Program-made: the position numbers and the translations under genes
Source of the DNA: Streptomyces niveus
GTDB taxonomy: Bacteria > Actinomycetota > Actinomycetes > Streptomycetales > Streptomycetaceae
NCBI RefSeq assembly: GCF_002009175.1
Contig: NZ_CP018047.1
Coordinates: forward strand, 2,914,001-2,978,000
DNA length: 64,000 bases
Direction of reading: 5' to 3'
The notes under the pieces: generated by a model
Databases searched by the model: none
Seen by the model: only the letters and a program-made list of their open reading frames with translations
Told to the model about the DNA's origin: nothing
In this document: piece by piece, positions 10,809-21,659 of the stretch
Layout of the letters: each line of letters starts with the position of its first letter
How positions within the stretch are numbered: the stretch's first letter is position 1

Positions 10809-11858
10809 TCACCCGCTCGCCGTCGTGCAGCCCTCCACGCCCGTCGTGAGCGTCGCGCACGCCTTCGCCTCGGACGCCGTCGCTACCGCGACCATCGGTG
10901 TGTACGCGTCCTTGTCCGCGTTGACCGTGCCCGTTTGGGGCTTGCCCTCGCCCTCGTCGGCCGCTATCTCTATCGTGTCGCCGGGCGCCGCCTGGGTGAT
11001 GCGGGCCCAGGCCACCCCGCACGTCTCGCTGTAGCGGACCTCGACGACCGCCGTGCCGACCGTCGCGGTCGTCGCGGTTTCGGCGAACTCGCCTCCGCAG
11101 CCCATGAGTTCGGGGTCCTCGCCCGTACAGTCGTCGCCCGCGCACTTCACTCCGGCGGGCAGTTCGGGCGCGCTCGTGGTCGGCTTCGCCGACGGGGTCC
11201 GGGCGACCGGCTTCTTCTCGCCGCCACCGCCGAGGTCGGTCAGCAGGAAGGCCCCGGCCAGCGCCAGCGCCGCGACGGCGAGAGCCGCCACGAAGATCGT
11301 CGTACGGCGCTTGCCGCGCCCGCTTCCCCCACCGGACGGCACGGGCTGCCCGGAGGGGGCCGACGGCGGGAAGCCGGGGGGCGGACCCTGGGGGGCGCCG
11401 GTCGGGGGCCGGTTCGCGCCGGCGTAACCCCCCGCACCGCCCGCGGCCGCGCCCGGAGGTGTCGCCGTACGTCCGCCGGGGCGGCTGCCCCCGGACCGGC
11501 CGGGGCCGACGTCGCCGCCGAACTCGCCGAGCGCGTCCCGCGCCTGGGTGATCCGGATCGCTTCCATGGTCATGTCGTGGCGCATCTCGGAGCGGCTCCA
11601 CGCCCGCTCCGACAGCTCCCACATCGTCGTGAGGTGCAGCGGATTGGTCCCGGTCACCTCGGCGAGCGCCACGATCGCGCCCTTGGGCGCGAGCAGCCGG
11701 CCGTTGAGATACCGCTCCCACGACGTCTTGCTGTAACCGGTGCGGTCCGCGACCGCGGCGATGCTCAGGCCGCTCTTGTCCACAAGCCTGCGCAGCTGCG
11801 TGGCGAACTCCCTGACCTGTGGGTCGAGCTCCTCCGGTAGTGCCTTCCAACGAGGCAT
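10809..11858 (-). CDS. Membrane-anchored XRE-type helix-turn-helix protein with extracytoplasmic DUF2690 domain
   Basis: 349 residues from the ATG at 11858, which follows GGGGGAAG. The N-terminal 80 residues form a helix-turn-helix of the XRE kind (VRRLVDKSGLSIAAVADRTGYSKTS in outline, then WERYLNGR). A proline/glycine-rich linker leads to one transmembrane helix (FVAALAVAALALAGAFLL, about residue 205). The C-terminal domain, outside the cell, has paired cysteines (CAGDDCTGEDPELMGCGG, SETCGVAW, AKACATL, EGCTTAS) matching the DUF2690 family. Such proteins are inferred to link an envelope signal to DNA binding, as one-component systems. Target genes are unknown; it is monocistronic. Confidence 0.82.
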   Translation of the reverse strand: MPRWKALPEELDPQVREFATQLRRLVDKSGLSIAAVADRTGYSKTSWERYLNGRLLAPKGAIVALAEVTGTNPLHLTTMWELSERAWSRSEMRHDMTMEAIRITQARDALGEFGGDVGPGRSGGSRPGGRTATPPGAAAGGAGGYAGANRPPTGAPQGPPPGFPPSAPSGQPVPSGGGSGRGKRRTTIFVAALAVAALALAGAFLLTDLGGGGEKKPVARTPSAKPTTSAPELPAGVKCAGDDCTGEDPELMGCGGEFAETATTATVGTAVVEVRYSETCGVAWARITQAAPGDTIEIAADEGEGKPQTGTVNADKDAYTPMVAVATASEAKACATLTTGVEGCTTASG

Positions 11859-12157
11859 TACTTCCCCCTTGTCCCCCCGCACGCGATCCTGAATGTGCTC
11901 CGCGTTCGCCGCCCCCACGCCGGCCGACGACTACCCCAAGGGATGCGCGGAGCCAGGGTGTCAGTTCCAGAAATGGGAGTGCACCGGAGCATTCGGGACA
12001 GTCCCCGCGCCCCCTCGCGCGCCGCCCTCGATTCCGTCCCCCAGTCTCGCATCCGTTGCCCGACGATCACACCATGGCGGAATGGTCACTTCCATGCCAC
12101 AGGCATCTGCCGGACCTTGAAGCCGGTTGGCGCGTCCATGACGCTGGCCACATGCCG
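11859..12157. other. Upstream region of the XRE/DUF2690 gene
   Basis: About 300 bp between the XRE gene start and the terminator of the folD operon, all transcribed from right to left. No gene is visible on either strand. It must hold the XRE promoter, but no convincing hexamers were identified. Confidence 0.5.
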
Positions 12158-12198
12158 ACGGCGCCCGTCCTGACTCGGGGGAGGGGATGGGCGCCGTC
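12158..12198 (-). terminator. Terminator of the folD-DUF3017 operon
   Basis: Stem GACGGCGCCC(GTCC) ... (GGAT)GGGCGCCGTC closed by a loop of about 13 bases, some 20 bp past the DUF3017 stop codon. The outer 10 bp pair perfectly. Confidence 0.7.
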
Positions 12199-12216
12199 TC
12201 TGTCTCTGAGCGGGGG

Positions 12217-12906
12217 CTACGGGACCGTGGAGTGGACCACGTCCTCCAGGAACGGGATCTCCAGCCAGGGACTCGGCTGCGTCATCAGCGACAGCAGCAC
12301 GATCGCGACGCCGAGCAAGCCGTACGTCACCATGTCGGTGAAGCGCGACCGTACGGCGAGCATGCCGACCGACGGCATGATCCGGCGCAGGATCGCGCCG
12401 GTGATCAACGCCACACCGATCAGTATCGTGCCGATGCGGAACGACTGGTCGAACGGTGCCAGCCCGACGATCAGCAGCCCGAGGCCGGTCGCGCCGAGCA
12501 CGGTGAGCAGCGGCCACTGCCGGGCGGGCGCGGGGGCGTCGCCGGGGGCGGCACGACCGCCGCCCTCGGGGCGCGCGGTGTCCTGCGTGACGGTCGGGAA
12601 ACGCCGTGAGGTGCCGGGGGCCGCGGGGGCCTCGCCCGCGTCCGCGCCGTCCCCCTTGTCGGCCTGCCCGTCCGCGCCCGCGTGCCCGTCCGCGTCCCCG
12701 CCCGCGCCGGAGTCCGCCTGCTTCTCGTCGGCCTTCTTCCCGCCGGCCTTCCCGTCGGCCTTCTCGTCCGCCTCCGGGGTCACCTCAGGGGCCACCTCCG
12801 GCGTCGCCACCGCCTCGGCCACCACCGACTCACTCACGGCAGGGCTGCCCTCACCGCCGGGCTCGGCGGCCGCACTCGTACCAGCACCCATGGGTGCCCC
12901 TTTCAC
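12217..12906 (-). CDS. DUF3017 domain membrane protein
   Basis: 229 residues: a long low-complexity Ala/Glu/Lys/Asp-rich N-terminus (residues 1-125), then a compact membrane domain with three helices ([54 protein letters not shown]) and a short tail. The C-terminal part is the DUF3017 module, which in actinobacteria is usually encoded next to folD, as here. The GTG at 12906 overlaps the folD stop (GTGA), implying translational coupling; an ATG at 12891 is an alternative start. Function is unknown. Confidence 0.85.
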   Translation of the reverse strand: MKGAPMGAGTSAAAEPGGEGSPAVSESVVAEAVATPEVAPEVTPEADEKADGKAGGKKADEKQADSGAGGDADGHAGADGQADKGDGADAGEAPAAPGTSRRFPTVTQDTARPEGGGRAAPGDAPAPARQWPLLTVLGATGLGLLIVGLAPFDQSFRIGTILIGVALITGAILRRIMPSVGMLAVRSRFTDMVTYGLLGVAIVLLSLMTQPSPWLEIPFLEDVVHSTVP

Positions 12907-13769
12907 GTTCCGCTTCCGCTTCCGGCGCGCTCCGCCGCCTCGACGACGTTGACCAGCAGCTGCGCGCGGGTCATCGGGCCCACTCCGCCGGGGTTCGGGG
13001 AGATCCAGCCTGCCACTCCCGCGACGTCCGGGTGGACGTCGCCGGCGATCTTGCCGTTCTCGTCGCGGCTGACGCCGACGTCGAGGACGGCCGCGCCCGG
13101 CTTGACGTCCTCCGCCTTGATGATGTGGCGCACACCGGCGGCGGACACGATGATGTCGGCCTGCCGCAGATGCGAGCCGAGGTCACGGGTGCCGGTGTGG
13201 CACTGCGTCACGGTCGCGTTCTCCGACTTACGGGTGAGCAGCAGCGGGATCGAGCGGCCCACGGTGATCCCGCGCCCGACGACCACGACGTGCGCGCCCT
13301 TGATCTCGACACCGTGCGCGCGCAGCAGCTGGATGATGCCGTACGGGGTGCACGGCAGCGGCCCCGTCTCGTTCAGCACCAGCCGGCCGAGGCTCATCGG
13401 GTGCAGCCCGTCGGCGTCCTTCTCGGGGTCCATCAGCTCCAGGACACGGTTGGTGTCGATGCCCTTGGGGAGCGGCAGTTGCACGATGTAGCCCGTGCAT
13501 TCGGGGTTCGCGTTCAGTTCGCGTACGACTGCCTCGATCTCCTCCTGGGAGGCGGTGTCGGGCAGCTCACGCTGGATCGAGGCGATACCGACCTCGGCAC
13601 AGTCGCGGTGCTTGCCGTTGACGTACCAGCGGCTGCCCGGGTCGTCACCGACGAGCAGGGTCCCCAGGCCGGGGGTGATGCCCTGCGTCTTGAGGGCCGC
13701 CACGCGGGCGGTCAGGTCGGACTTGATCGCGGCTGCGGTGGCCTTGCCATCGAGAATTTGGGCGGTCAT
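12903..13769 (-). CDS. folD: Bifunctional methylenetetrahydrofolate dehydrogenase/cyclohydrolase
   Basis: 288 residues from the ATG at 13769. FolD interconverts 5,10-methylene-THF, methenyl-THF and 10-formyl-THF, supplying formyl groups for purine synthesis (purN and purH lie 4-6 kb away). Motifs: the substrate region [15 protein letters not shown] with the catalytic Lys, [11 protein letters not shown], and the NADP-binding [18 protein letters not shown]; the C-terminal signature is [14 protein letters not shown]. The open frame continues far upstream to 14924, but that extension is shadow sequence of the opposite strand. It is coupled to the DUF3017 gene by a 4-bp overlap. Confidence 0.96.
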   Translation of the reverse strand: MTAQILDGKATAAAIKSDLTARVAALKTQGITPGLGTLLVGDDPGSRWYVNGKHRDCAEVGIASIQRELPDTASQEEIEAVVRELNANPECTGYIVQLPLPKGIDTNRVLELMDPEKDADGLHPMSLGRLVLNETGPLPCTPYGIIQLLRAHGVEIKGAHVVVVGRGITVGRSIPLLLTRKSENATVTQCHTGTRDLGSHLRQADIIVSAAGVRHIIKAEDVKPGAAVLDVGVSRDENGKIAGDVHPDVAGVAGWISPNPGGVGPMTRAQLLVNVVEAAERAGSGSGT

Positions 13770-14048
13770 GCGTCCATCTTCGCGGATGACCCCACCGCTG
13801 TTCCAATCCAAGGTCATCCACGAGGTCGGCGCGGGGCCCGGGCACAAGATCGCGGGGTCAAGATCAACGACGCTCCGCCAGGTTGCACTTGCACAACACA
13901 TAGGAATACCGACTGGACAAAAAGCCCTTGTGAACCGCACGATGACCGCGCAGTACGCGGTCAGTGTTGGGGGGCAAACCGCTTGGTTTTGTGACGTTCC
14001 TCCCCCGGATCCGCGATGTCCCCGCGTTACCAACGGAGGAATCCCGCC

Positions 14049-14645
14049 ATGAGCTTTGGCGACCCGAACAACCCTTACGGACAGCAGGGCCAGCCTCAGG
14101 GACAGCCGGGTTACGGCTACCCGCAGCAGGGCCAGCCCCAGCAGCCGCCGGCCAACTACGGTTACCCGCAGGCGCCCCCGGTCCAGCCCGGCTACGGCGG
14201 CTACCCCGGCGGCCCGATGGGCGGCGTCCCGCAGTCCATGCCCGGACTGATGACCGCGGCCCGCGTCCTCATGTACATCATGGCCGGGTTCCAGATCATC
14301 GCCGCCATCATCTTCGCCATCGCTCTCGCCGCCGTCTCGGACGTGGCCGACTCCGACTCCGGTGACGCGCTCGCCGGTATCGGTTTCATCGGCGTCGTCC
14401 TTCTGCTGGCCATCGCCGGTGTATCGATCCTGCTCGCCGTGAAGTTCTCCAGCGGCGGCACGGCGATCCGCGTCTGCACCATCGTCTACGCGTCGCTGAT
14501 CATCCTGGGCTCGCTCGCCAACTTCACGTCCGGTCAGGCGACCGGCGCGGTCGGCGGTCTCATCAGCCTCGCCATCGGCGGCATCATCCTCGCCTCGATG
14601 GTGAACTCGCAGGCGTCGGCGTGGTTCAACCGCCCGCGTTACTGA
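14049..14645 (+). CDS. Small Pro/Gly/Gln-rich membrane protein, function unknown
   Basis: 198 residues from the ATG at 14049, 7 bases after GGAGG. The first 70 residues are a repetitive cytoplasmic tail ([19 protein letters not shown] and similar). Four hydrophobic segments follow: [55 protein letters not shown] and [15 protein letters not shown]. Such proteins are common in Streptomyces, but no specific function is known to me. It is monocistronic with a strong terminator. Confidence 0.85.
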   Translation: MSFGDPNNPYGQQGQPQGQPGYGYPQQGQPQQPPANYGYPQAPPVQPGYGGYPGGPMGGVPQSMPGLMTAARVLMYIMAGFQIIAAIIFAIALAAVSDVADSDSGDALAGIGFIGVVLLLAIAGVSILLAVKFSSGGTAIRVCTIVYASLIILGSLANFTSGQATGAVGGLISLAIGGIILASMVNSQASAWFNRPRY

Positions 14646-14655
14646 GAAGCGCCGC

Positions 14656-14735
14656 GCGCACGGGCGAGCCCGTGCGCATGCCAGAAGGCCGTAACACCCG
14701 CCGTATCGGCGTGGTTTGCGGCCTTCTGGCGTTTG
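14656..14735 (+). terminator. Double stem-loop terminator
   Basis: Two hairpins follow the stop at 14645: a tight stem GCGCACGGGC-GA-GCCCGTGCGC (14657-14678), and a larger one with arms GCCAGAAGGCCG (14681) and CGGCCTTCTGGC (14719-14730) followed by GTTTGT. Confidence 0.75.
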
Positions 14736-14827
14736 TCGCACCACTCCGTGGCGGATGGTCGCCAAGGAACTGACGGCGCCCCGGCGGCTTTCTATCCTGA
14801 CAAGGATTACGTCGGGGGAGGATCGTC

Positions 14828-15679
14828 GTGAGCAGGGCGTACGGCAGGGCATCCGGCAGGGCGTACGGCAGCGGTGCCACTGGCGGCACCGGCGGCTACC
14901 GCGGCGGCGGCAGCCGCGCGGCATACAGCGTCATCGTCGTGCCGGACGACACTTCGGGTCCCGACGAGCAGCTGAGGCTCGCTCCGGGCGAGACTCTGCG
15001 ATTCGGCCGCACCTCCACCTCCACCTCCACCTCGGCGGACGGCCCCGCCGCATTCCTGACCATCCCTCACCACGGTGTGTCCCGGCGCGCGGGCGAGATC
15101 ACCGCCGCCGGGTCCTACTGGACGCTGAGCAACCTCAGCCGTACGTCCACGTATGTCGTGGAGAACCCGGAAGGCGCCGGGGAGCACATCAAGATCGCGC
15201 CGGGACGGATCGAGGCGCCCATCCCGTTCGAGTTCTCCAGGGTCGTCCTGCCCGCCGCCGCCGACCTGCTGAGCTTCGACATCTGGGCCCCGCGACACGA
15301 CTACGCGGACGAGCCCGGTGACGACCACGGCGGTGAGCCGACCACCCACGCGTTTCCGCTCGACCGCACCAAGCGGTACTTCCTGGTCCTCGCCGCGCTC
15401 TGCGAGCCACGCCTGCGCGGCGCGCCGCACGCCCCGCCGCCCACGGCCGACCAGGTCGTGGACCGGCTGCGCCCTGTCTGGCCGACCGCGAGCCGCACGG
15501 CCGTTCAGTGGAACATCGACTATCTCGCGGTCAAGTTCCGGCTCAAACATCCGCCGGACTCGGCTGACTGCGGACCGCGGCTGAACGGCAAGAAGGAGTC
15601 GCTGGTCTCACTCGCGCTCCGGTTCGATCTCGTACGGGAGCCGGAGCTGGCCGTGTTGGAGGCGGGGGCGGCGCCATGA
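14828..15679 (+). CDS. FHA-domain protein paired with a Ser/Thr kinase
   Basis: 283 residues from a GTG preceded by GGGGAGG. After a Gly/Arg-rich start, residues 35-125 look like a forkhead-associated phosphopeptide-binding fold ([13 protein letters not shown], then [11 protein letters not shown] with the Ser/Arg pair, then [17 protein letters not shown]). Residues 180-275 contain [19 protein letters not shown] and a Trp/Arg-rich helical region ([26 protein letters not shown]) that may be a winged-helix-like module. The stop overlaps the start of the adjacent kinase gene by 4 bp (ATGA). FHA proteins bind phosphothreonine, so it is inferred to be a substrate or partner of that kinase. Confidence 0.8.
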   Translation: MSRAYGRASGRAYGSGATGGTGGYRGGGSRAAYSVIVVPDDTSGPDEQLRLAPGETLRFGRTSTSTSTSADGPAAFLTIPHHGVSRRAGEITAAGSYWTLSNLSRTSTYVVENPEGAGEHIKIAPGRIEAPIPFEFSRVVLPAAADLLSFDIWAPRHDYADEPGDDHGGEPTTHAFPLDRTKRYFLVLAALCEPRLRGAPHAPPPTADQVVDRLRPVWPTASRTAVQWNIDYLAVKFRLKHPPDSADCGPRLNGKKESLVSLALRFDLVREPELAVLEAGAAP

Positions 15680-17208
15680 GGCGGGAGTCGCCGGCCGTCT
15701 CCGTCCCGTACGGCTTCCGTGTCGGGGCCTGGGAGGTGCGTGAACCGATCGGCTCGGGCGCCTTCGGCACCGTGTACGCGGCCAGGCGTACGGCGGACGC
15801 CATCGACACCACCACCCCCGGCACTCCAGGCACGCCGCCCGTGGACCACGCCCTCCCCTCCCACGCCGCGCTCAAGTTCCTGCCCACCGGCACCCGCACA
15901 CCGCGCCAGCTGCGCCATCTCCAGGACCTCACCCGCCGCGAGCTGGAGACGTACCGCAGGCTGAGGCGTCCGCGGCTGATCCGGATGTACGAGGCCCTGA
16001 CGGTCTCCGCTCCCGAATCGCCCGAACTCGACGGCGCCACCGTGCTCGTCCTGGAGCGGGCCGAGGGCTCCCTCGACACCCTGCTCTCCCACACCCCGAG
16101 ACCCGCCGCCGGACCCGTTCTCCTCGCCCAGATCTGCGAGGGGCTGCACCAGCTCCACCACGCGGGCTGGGTCCACGGCGACATCAAACCCGGCAATGTG
16201 CTGCTGATGGCCGACGGCACCGCCCGCCTCGGCGACTTCAATCTCGCGGCGGAGCTGGACGGCACGCACGCCTACTCCCCCGTGTTCACCACCTCCGACT
16301 ACACCCCGCCCGAACTGCTCTGGTCGGAGATCAACGAACGCGGCCTGCGGACCCGCCCCAGCACGGACATCTGGGCCTTCGGTGTCCTCGCCCATCTCGT
16401 CCTGACGGGCACGATGCCACTGCCGGGCGCCACCCGGACCGCGCGCAAGGAGACGCTGCTGCGCTACGCACGCGGCGAGGAGGAGTTACGGCTCTCGCCC
16501 GAACTGACCGGCCCCTGGCGGGAGATCGTCACGGACTGTCTGGCGCGTACCCACGAGGAGCGCGCCGCGCACGACGCCGCGTCCCTGCTCCGCCGGGCGG
16601 TCCGGGCCGCGGGCACCTCCCGCGCACCACGCCTGTCCCGGCTGCCCCGGCTGCGCCCACGACCGCCGGCGCACCCCCGCGCGGGCCTCGCGGTCACCAC
16701 CGCGGCGGCCGTGCTCGGCGCCGCTGCCGTACTCGCCGTTCGGGATCCACCCGTGCACACGTCGATGTACGGCTACGAGCGCTGCCCCGCCGGCTCGGCC
16801 TGCTTCTTCAGCGAGCGGAACGGCAGGGGTGAGATGTGCGGTTGGGCGAATGACGACATGAACTGGCTGTCCGGTGAGGAGACTTGCTCCTGGAGCCGAT
16901 ACCGGCCGGTCAAGTCGGTGTTCAACAACGACCGGGAGCGCGAGAGGAATCACGCCCTGGCGTATTTCTGGGAGCCGGACTGGAAGCCGCGCCCGGCGGA
17001 CGCCGACGAACGGATCGGCTGCACGAACGTCGGCGTCCAGGGAAATCTGGCCGGCTTCTACGCCCCGCTCTCACACAAATGGATCCCGAGCTGCTCGACA
17101 CACCACTACGCGCCACCACCGCCCCGGACCGCGCCCACCGCACCGACCACCGCTGTCTCGCCCACCGCCGTCCCGGCCACCGCACCCACCACGGCCCCCG
17201 CACCCTGA
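15676..17208 (+). CDS. Transmembrane Ser/Thr protein kinase with I36/crystallin-like ectodomain
   Basis: 510 residues. The N-terminal kinase domain (about 10-300) shows the glycine loop PIGSGAFGTVYAA, the ATP lysine in HAALKFLP, the catalytic loop WVHGDIKPGNVLL, and TSDYTPPELL in the activation segment. The DFG triad reads DFN, keeping the metal-binding Asp. A proline/arginine linker leads to one membrane helix (GLAVTTAAAVLGAAAVLAV, about 337). The ectodomain (about 360-480) is Cys/Trp-rich (YERCPAGSACFFSERNGRGE, CGWANDDMNWL, CSWSRYRPVKSVFNN, IGCTNVGVQGNLAGFY), resembling peptidase-inhibitor I36/beta-gamma-crystallin domains, and ends in a Pro/Thr/Ala tail. It follows the FHA gene with a 4-bp overlap and precedes a secreted I36 protein. 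The ligand is unknown. Confidence 0.85.
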   Translation: MRRESPAVSVPYGFRVGAWEVREPIGSGAFGTVYAARRTADAIDTTTPGTPGTPPVDHALPSHAALKFLPTGTRTPRQLRHLQDLTRRELETYRRLRRPRLIRMYEALTVSAPESPELDGATVLVLERAEGSLDTLLSHTPRPAAGPVLLAQICEGLHQLHHAGWVHGDIKPGNVLLMADGTARLGDFNLAAELDGTHAYSPVFTTSDYTPPELLWSEINERGLRTRPSTDIWAFGVLAHLVLTGTMPLPGATRTARKETLLRYARGEEELRLSPELTGPWREIVTDCLARTHEERAAHDAASLLRRAVRAAGTSRAPRLSRLPRLRPRPPAHPRAGLAVTTAAAVLGAAAVLAVRDPPVHTSMYGYERCPAGSACFFSERNGRGEMCGWANDDMNWLSGEETCSWSRYRPVKSVFNNDRERERNHALAYFWEPDWKPRPADADERIGCTNVGVQGNLAGFYAPLSHKWIPSCSTHHYAPPPPRTAPTAPTTAVSPTAVPATAPTTAPAP

Positions 17209-17319
17209 GATGTCCGAGGTACCTCCCCCGAGCCCTCGGCGGAACGATGAAGCCGTGCCGTCAACGGGCGGCGCGGACGGGGAAGTACCACCGGAGCCGG
17301 TGGTGCGGGAGGAGAAACC

Positions 17320-17886
17320 ATGCGCAAGATCCGTACGGCGGTGGCGGGGCTCTCGATCGGCGCCGCGCTCGCCTTCACCGGCCTGGCCGGGACCGCGCAG
17401 GCAGGTCCGGCGGCCGACCAGGGGGTCCGGGCCACGTTCGACGGACGCGGTATCAACCTGGCGGACGGGTGGCAGGGAGCGCGGGCGTGCGCCGTGTTCG
17501 CGGAGGACGACGTCCGCTGCTACGACACCACGGAGGCCGCCGACCGGGCCTCGGGCTACGACCGGGCCACCGACCCGCTGGCGGCACGCGCCGAGGAGCG
17601 CGGCGCGCGAGCCATCCCGGCGTGCGCGAACGGCTGGGTGTGTCTGTACCAGTACACGGACGGTGGGGGCCGGCGTCTCATCTTCAGCGACGAGTACTGG
17701 GACAACCTGGGCAACTACGGCTTCGACAACAAGACCTCGTCCTGGCGCAACAACCAGAACCGCGGTGACAGCGCGTCCCTGGCCCAGTTCAACGACGGCG
17801 GCGGCACACGCGTCAGCCTGACGGCCCCGGCGTACGCCTCCTCGCTCGGCGCCTTCGACAACAAGGCCAGCTCCGTACACGGCTGA
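17320..17886 (+). CDS. Secreted peptidase inhibitor family I36-like protein
   Basis: 188 residues with a clear signal peptide (MRKIRTAVAGLSIGAALAFTGLAGTAQA) and a strong ribosome binding site, GGGAGGAG. The C-terminal half (about 100-188) carries the I36/crystallin-type pattern CANGWVCLYQYTDGGGRRLIF, YWDNLGNYGFDNKTSSWRNN and SLGAFDNKASSV. The central part has a further cysteine pair (RACAVFAEDDVRCYDTT). It lies 111 bp after the kinase gene, whose ectodomain has a related fold, so the two may act together outside the cell. Protease inhibition is a family label and is not shown here. Confidence 0.82.
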   Translation: MRKIRTAVAGLSIGAALAFTGLAGTAQAGPAADQGVRATFDGRGINLADGWQGARACAVFAEDDVRCYDTTEAADRASGYDRATDPLAARAEERGARAIPACANGWVCLYQYTDGGGRRLIFSDEYWDNLGNYGFDNKTSSWRNNQNRGDSASLAQFNDGGGTRVSLTAPAYASSLGAFDNKASSVHG

Positions 17887-17904
17887 CGGGCGCGCACGAA
17901 CGGT

Positions 17905-17932
17905 GGCCGCCCCCGGCGCGACGGGGGCGGCC
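17905..17932. terminator. Bidirectional terminator between the I36 gene and purH
   Basis: Perfect 10-bp stem GGCCGCCCCC / GGGGGCGGCC with an 8-base loop, placed between two convergent genes. Confidence 0.75.
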
Positions 17933-17974
17933 ATCTCCGTATGGAGATCCACGCGTCAGTTGACCGACGCGACC

Positions 17975-19560
<1,586 letters not shown>

Positions 19561-19564
<4 letters not shown>

Positions 19565-20259
19565 TGGATTGTTACCTTTCGTCCCTCAATGCGGTAGCCG
19601 TGCCGGGCGATGCGCCCCACGACATCGACGAGCAGCCGTCGCTCGACGTCCTTGATGCGCTCATGGAGAGCGACGCCACCGTCCGCGTGATCCTCGTCCC
19701 GCACCTCGACCACGCCTTGCGCGATGACCGGGCCGGTGTCGACGCCGTCGTCGACGAAGTGGACGGTGCAACCGGTGACCTTCGCCCCGTACGCGAGCGC
19801 GTCACGCACCCCGTGGGCACCGGGAAAACTGGGCAGCAGGGCGGGGTGGGTGTTGATGAAGCGTCCGCCGAAGCGGGCGAGGAACCGCTTCCCGACGATC
19901 TTCATGAAGCCGGCCGAGACGACGAGATCGGGCTCGTACCCGGCCGTGGCCTCGGTGAGCGCGGCATCCCACTCCTCGCGCGTCGCGTGGTCCCGCAGCC
20001 GGCAGACGAAGGTCGGCACCCCCGCGCGCTCGGCACGTTCCAGACCGGCGATGGAGGCCCGGTCGGCGCCGACGGCGACGATGCGGGCGCCGTAGGCCGC
20101 CGGATCGTCGGCGATGGCGTCGAGCAGGGCTTGGAGGTTCGTACCGGAGCCGGAGACGAGGACCACGAGCCGGGCCGGGGAGCCGAATTCGACCGGGGAG
20201 CCCGGTTCCGTCCGGTCGGCCGGGGTGTCGGGGGCGGGCGGGGACGGCGGGGAGGCCAC
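19561..20259 (-). CDS. purN: Phosphoribosylglycinamide formyltransferase
   Basis: 232 residues from the GTG at 20259, with GAAAGG upstream. It transfers a formyl group from 10-formyl-THF to GAR, the third purine step. Visible: [19 protein letters not shown] at the phosphate site, the folate and catalytic stretch [20 protein letters not shown] followed by [18 protein letters not shown] (catalytic Asn/His), and [14 protein letters not shown] with the catalytic Asp. The first 25 residues are a Pro/Ser-rich extension absent from most PurN proteins. The open frame runs on to 20844, but that part is shadow sequence. Confidence 0.95.
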
Positions 20260-20487
20260 GGCGGAACGCCTTTCTGGAAGCGAGCACAGCCTCGCGGGTC
20301 GTGCGGGTCGTGCGGCTTTGTGTGGTCGTACGAACGAACCGTGTCCGCCGTATCGGGGAACTCTACGAAGGAGCCGACCGTCAGCAACGATACCGGCACA
20401 CCGAACGGCCCCCGGGGGACGGGGGCGCGGCCGGAAGGTAGCGTCTGGGGACACGGACCTGTCTCCAGGACGGGCCATACGACACAA

Positions 20488-20508
20488 GACCCCTTGCGCC
20501 AAGGGTCT
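20488..20508 (+). promoter_or_regulatory. Stem-loop just before the membrane protein gene
   Basis: AGACCCCTTG-CGC-CAAGGGTCT forms a 9-bp stem with one bulge, 20 bp before the ATG at 20529. The 269-bp gap between divergent purN and this gene otherwise shows no clear promoter hexamers. It could affect translation initiation; this is a guess. Confidence 0.35.
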
Positions 20509-20528
20509 GAGGGGAAGACGTTCACCAG

Positions 20529-21566
20529 ATGCCGGACCGACGACACCGCACGGCACTCCATGTCCCGCAGCCCACCGGGCCGGTGCTCCTGCTGCGGGAA
20601 CGCCAGTCCTCGTCCGCGGGTTCCACCGGGCCGGAGGGCCCTTCGGGGTCGGACGGAACTCCGGGGCCGGGAGGTTCTTCGGGATCGTCCGGGTCCTCCG
20701 GATCGTCCGGGTCCTCGGGGTCGTCCGGATCATCGGGGTCCGGGTCGTCCGGGTCCTCCGACGACAATCCGTTCGCGCCGCCGCCGGAGGACAGGCCCGA
20801 CCAGCCGTGGCAGCCGCGCCACCCCCAGAACGGGGACGGGTCACCGGACGACCAGTCGTCGGGCGGTGACCGTTCGTCCTGGGGCAGCCAGTGGAGCAGC
20901 CGTCAGCCCGGCCGTTCGTCGGGCGGTTTCGGCGGCAGGCCCGGCGGCCAGAACGCGCCGGGCGGCGGGCAGAACGGGCCCGGCGGCCGCCAGGACGGTC
21001 CGGACGGCCAGCCCGGCAGGGGCAAGGGCGGTCTGCGCTGGGACCCGACCGACCCGTTCCAGCGCCGCGCCCGGTACGCGCTGCTCTCCGGCATGTGGGC
21101 GTTCTTCTTCGCCCTCTTCGACTTCCCGGAGATCGCGCTGCTCCTCGGCGCGCTCGCGCTCTACTGGGGCATCAGTTCGCTGCGCGCCAAGGCGCCGGTG
21201 CCGCGTGCGTCGGTCGACGGCCCGGCCGCGGCCGGTACGGACGTGCGTACGGCCTCCGGTTCCGGCTCGGGCTCCGGTACGACGTCTGCCGCGCCGGCCA
21301 CCACCGACGCCCCTCCGGCACCGGGCACCCCTCCGGGCGCCCCGGCCCAGGGCACGACGGCGCACAAGCCGCAGACGACCGCCGCGGTGAGCGGGATCGT
21401 GACGGCGGGGATCGCGCTGCTGATCGTGGCGGCGACGTTCACCGTGCAACTCGTCTACCGCGACTACTACACGTGCGTGAACGACGCGCTGACGAAGACG
21501 GGCCAGCTGGCCTGCAACGACAAGCTTCCCGACTCGCTGGTCCCGATCTTCGGCGTCCAGAAGTAG
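20529..21566 (+). CDS. Membrane protein with long Gly/Ser repeat N-terminus
   Basis: 345 residues. Residues 30-80 are a Gly-Ser-Ser tandem repeat, followed by a Gly/Gln/Asp-rich region to about 165. Then come a hydrophobic hairpin (YALLSGMWAFFFALFDFPEIALLLGALALYWGI), a Pro/Ala/Thr linker and a C-terminal helix (SGIVTAGIALLIVAATFTVQLVY) ending in a two-Cys segment (YTCVNDALTKTGQLACNDKLP). It sits between purN and the DUF6350 gene and is divergent from purN. The true start is uncertain because the upstream Shine-Dalgarno is weak. Function is unknown. Confidence 0.75.
   Translation: MPDRRHRTALHVPQPTGPVLLLRERQSSSAGSTGPEGPSGSDGTPGPGGSSGSSGSSGSSGSSGSSGSSGSGSSGSSDDNPFAPPPEDRPDQPWQPRHPQNGDGSPDDQSSGGDRSSWGSQWSSRQPGRSSGGFGGRPGGQNAPGGGQNGPGGRQDGPDGQPGRGKGGLRWDPTDPFQRRARYALLSGMWAFFFALFDFPEIALLLGALALYWGISSLRAKAPVPRASVDGPAAAGTDVRTASGSGSGSGTTSAAPATTDAPPAPGTPPGAPAQGTTAHKPQTTAAVSGIVTAGIALLIVAATFTVQLVYRDYYTCVNDALTKTGQLACNDKLPDSLVPIFGVQK
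20682..20762 (+). repeat. Tandem 9-bp coding repeats (Gly-Ser-Ser)
   Basis: Units of the form TCGTCCGGG/TCCTCCGGA repeat about eight times and encode the Gly-Ser-Ser run in the membrane protein; the opposite strand would encode Asp-Asp-Pro. The tract is likely to vary in length between strains. Confidence 0.7.
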
Positions 21567-21590
21567 GCGGGCGGCACACGGCGGATACGA

Positions 21591-21640
21591 CGGCGGCCCC
21601 ACCCCTCCTGATTCCGGGAGGGGTGGGGCCGCCGCTCGTT
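21591..21640. terminator. Strong bidirectional terminator
   Basis: Perfect 18-bp stem (arms 21591-21608 and 21617-21634, CGGCGGCCCCACCCCTCC and its complement) with an 8-base loop, between two convergent genes. Confidence 0.85.
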
Positions 21641-21659
21641 CGAGTGGTGTCGGCGCCGG

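Noticed and set aside
13770..14924. Upstream extension of the folD frame
   Set aside because: FolD homology begins at the ATG at 13769; the extension is antisense to a well-supported plus-strand membrane protein and to the start of the FHA gene.
15676..17208. Kinase as a pseudokinase because of DFN
   Set aside because: The ATP lysine, catalytic Asp (HGD) and metal-binding Asp (DFN) are all present, so loss of activity cannot be concluded.
20260..20844. Upstream extension of the purN frame
   Set aside because: PurN has a good GTG start with ribosome binding site at 20259, and the extension is antisense to the Gly/Ser-repeat protein.
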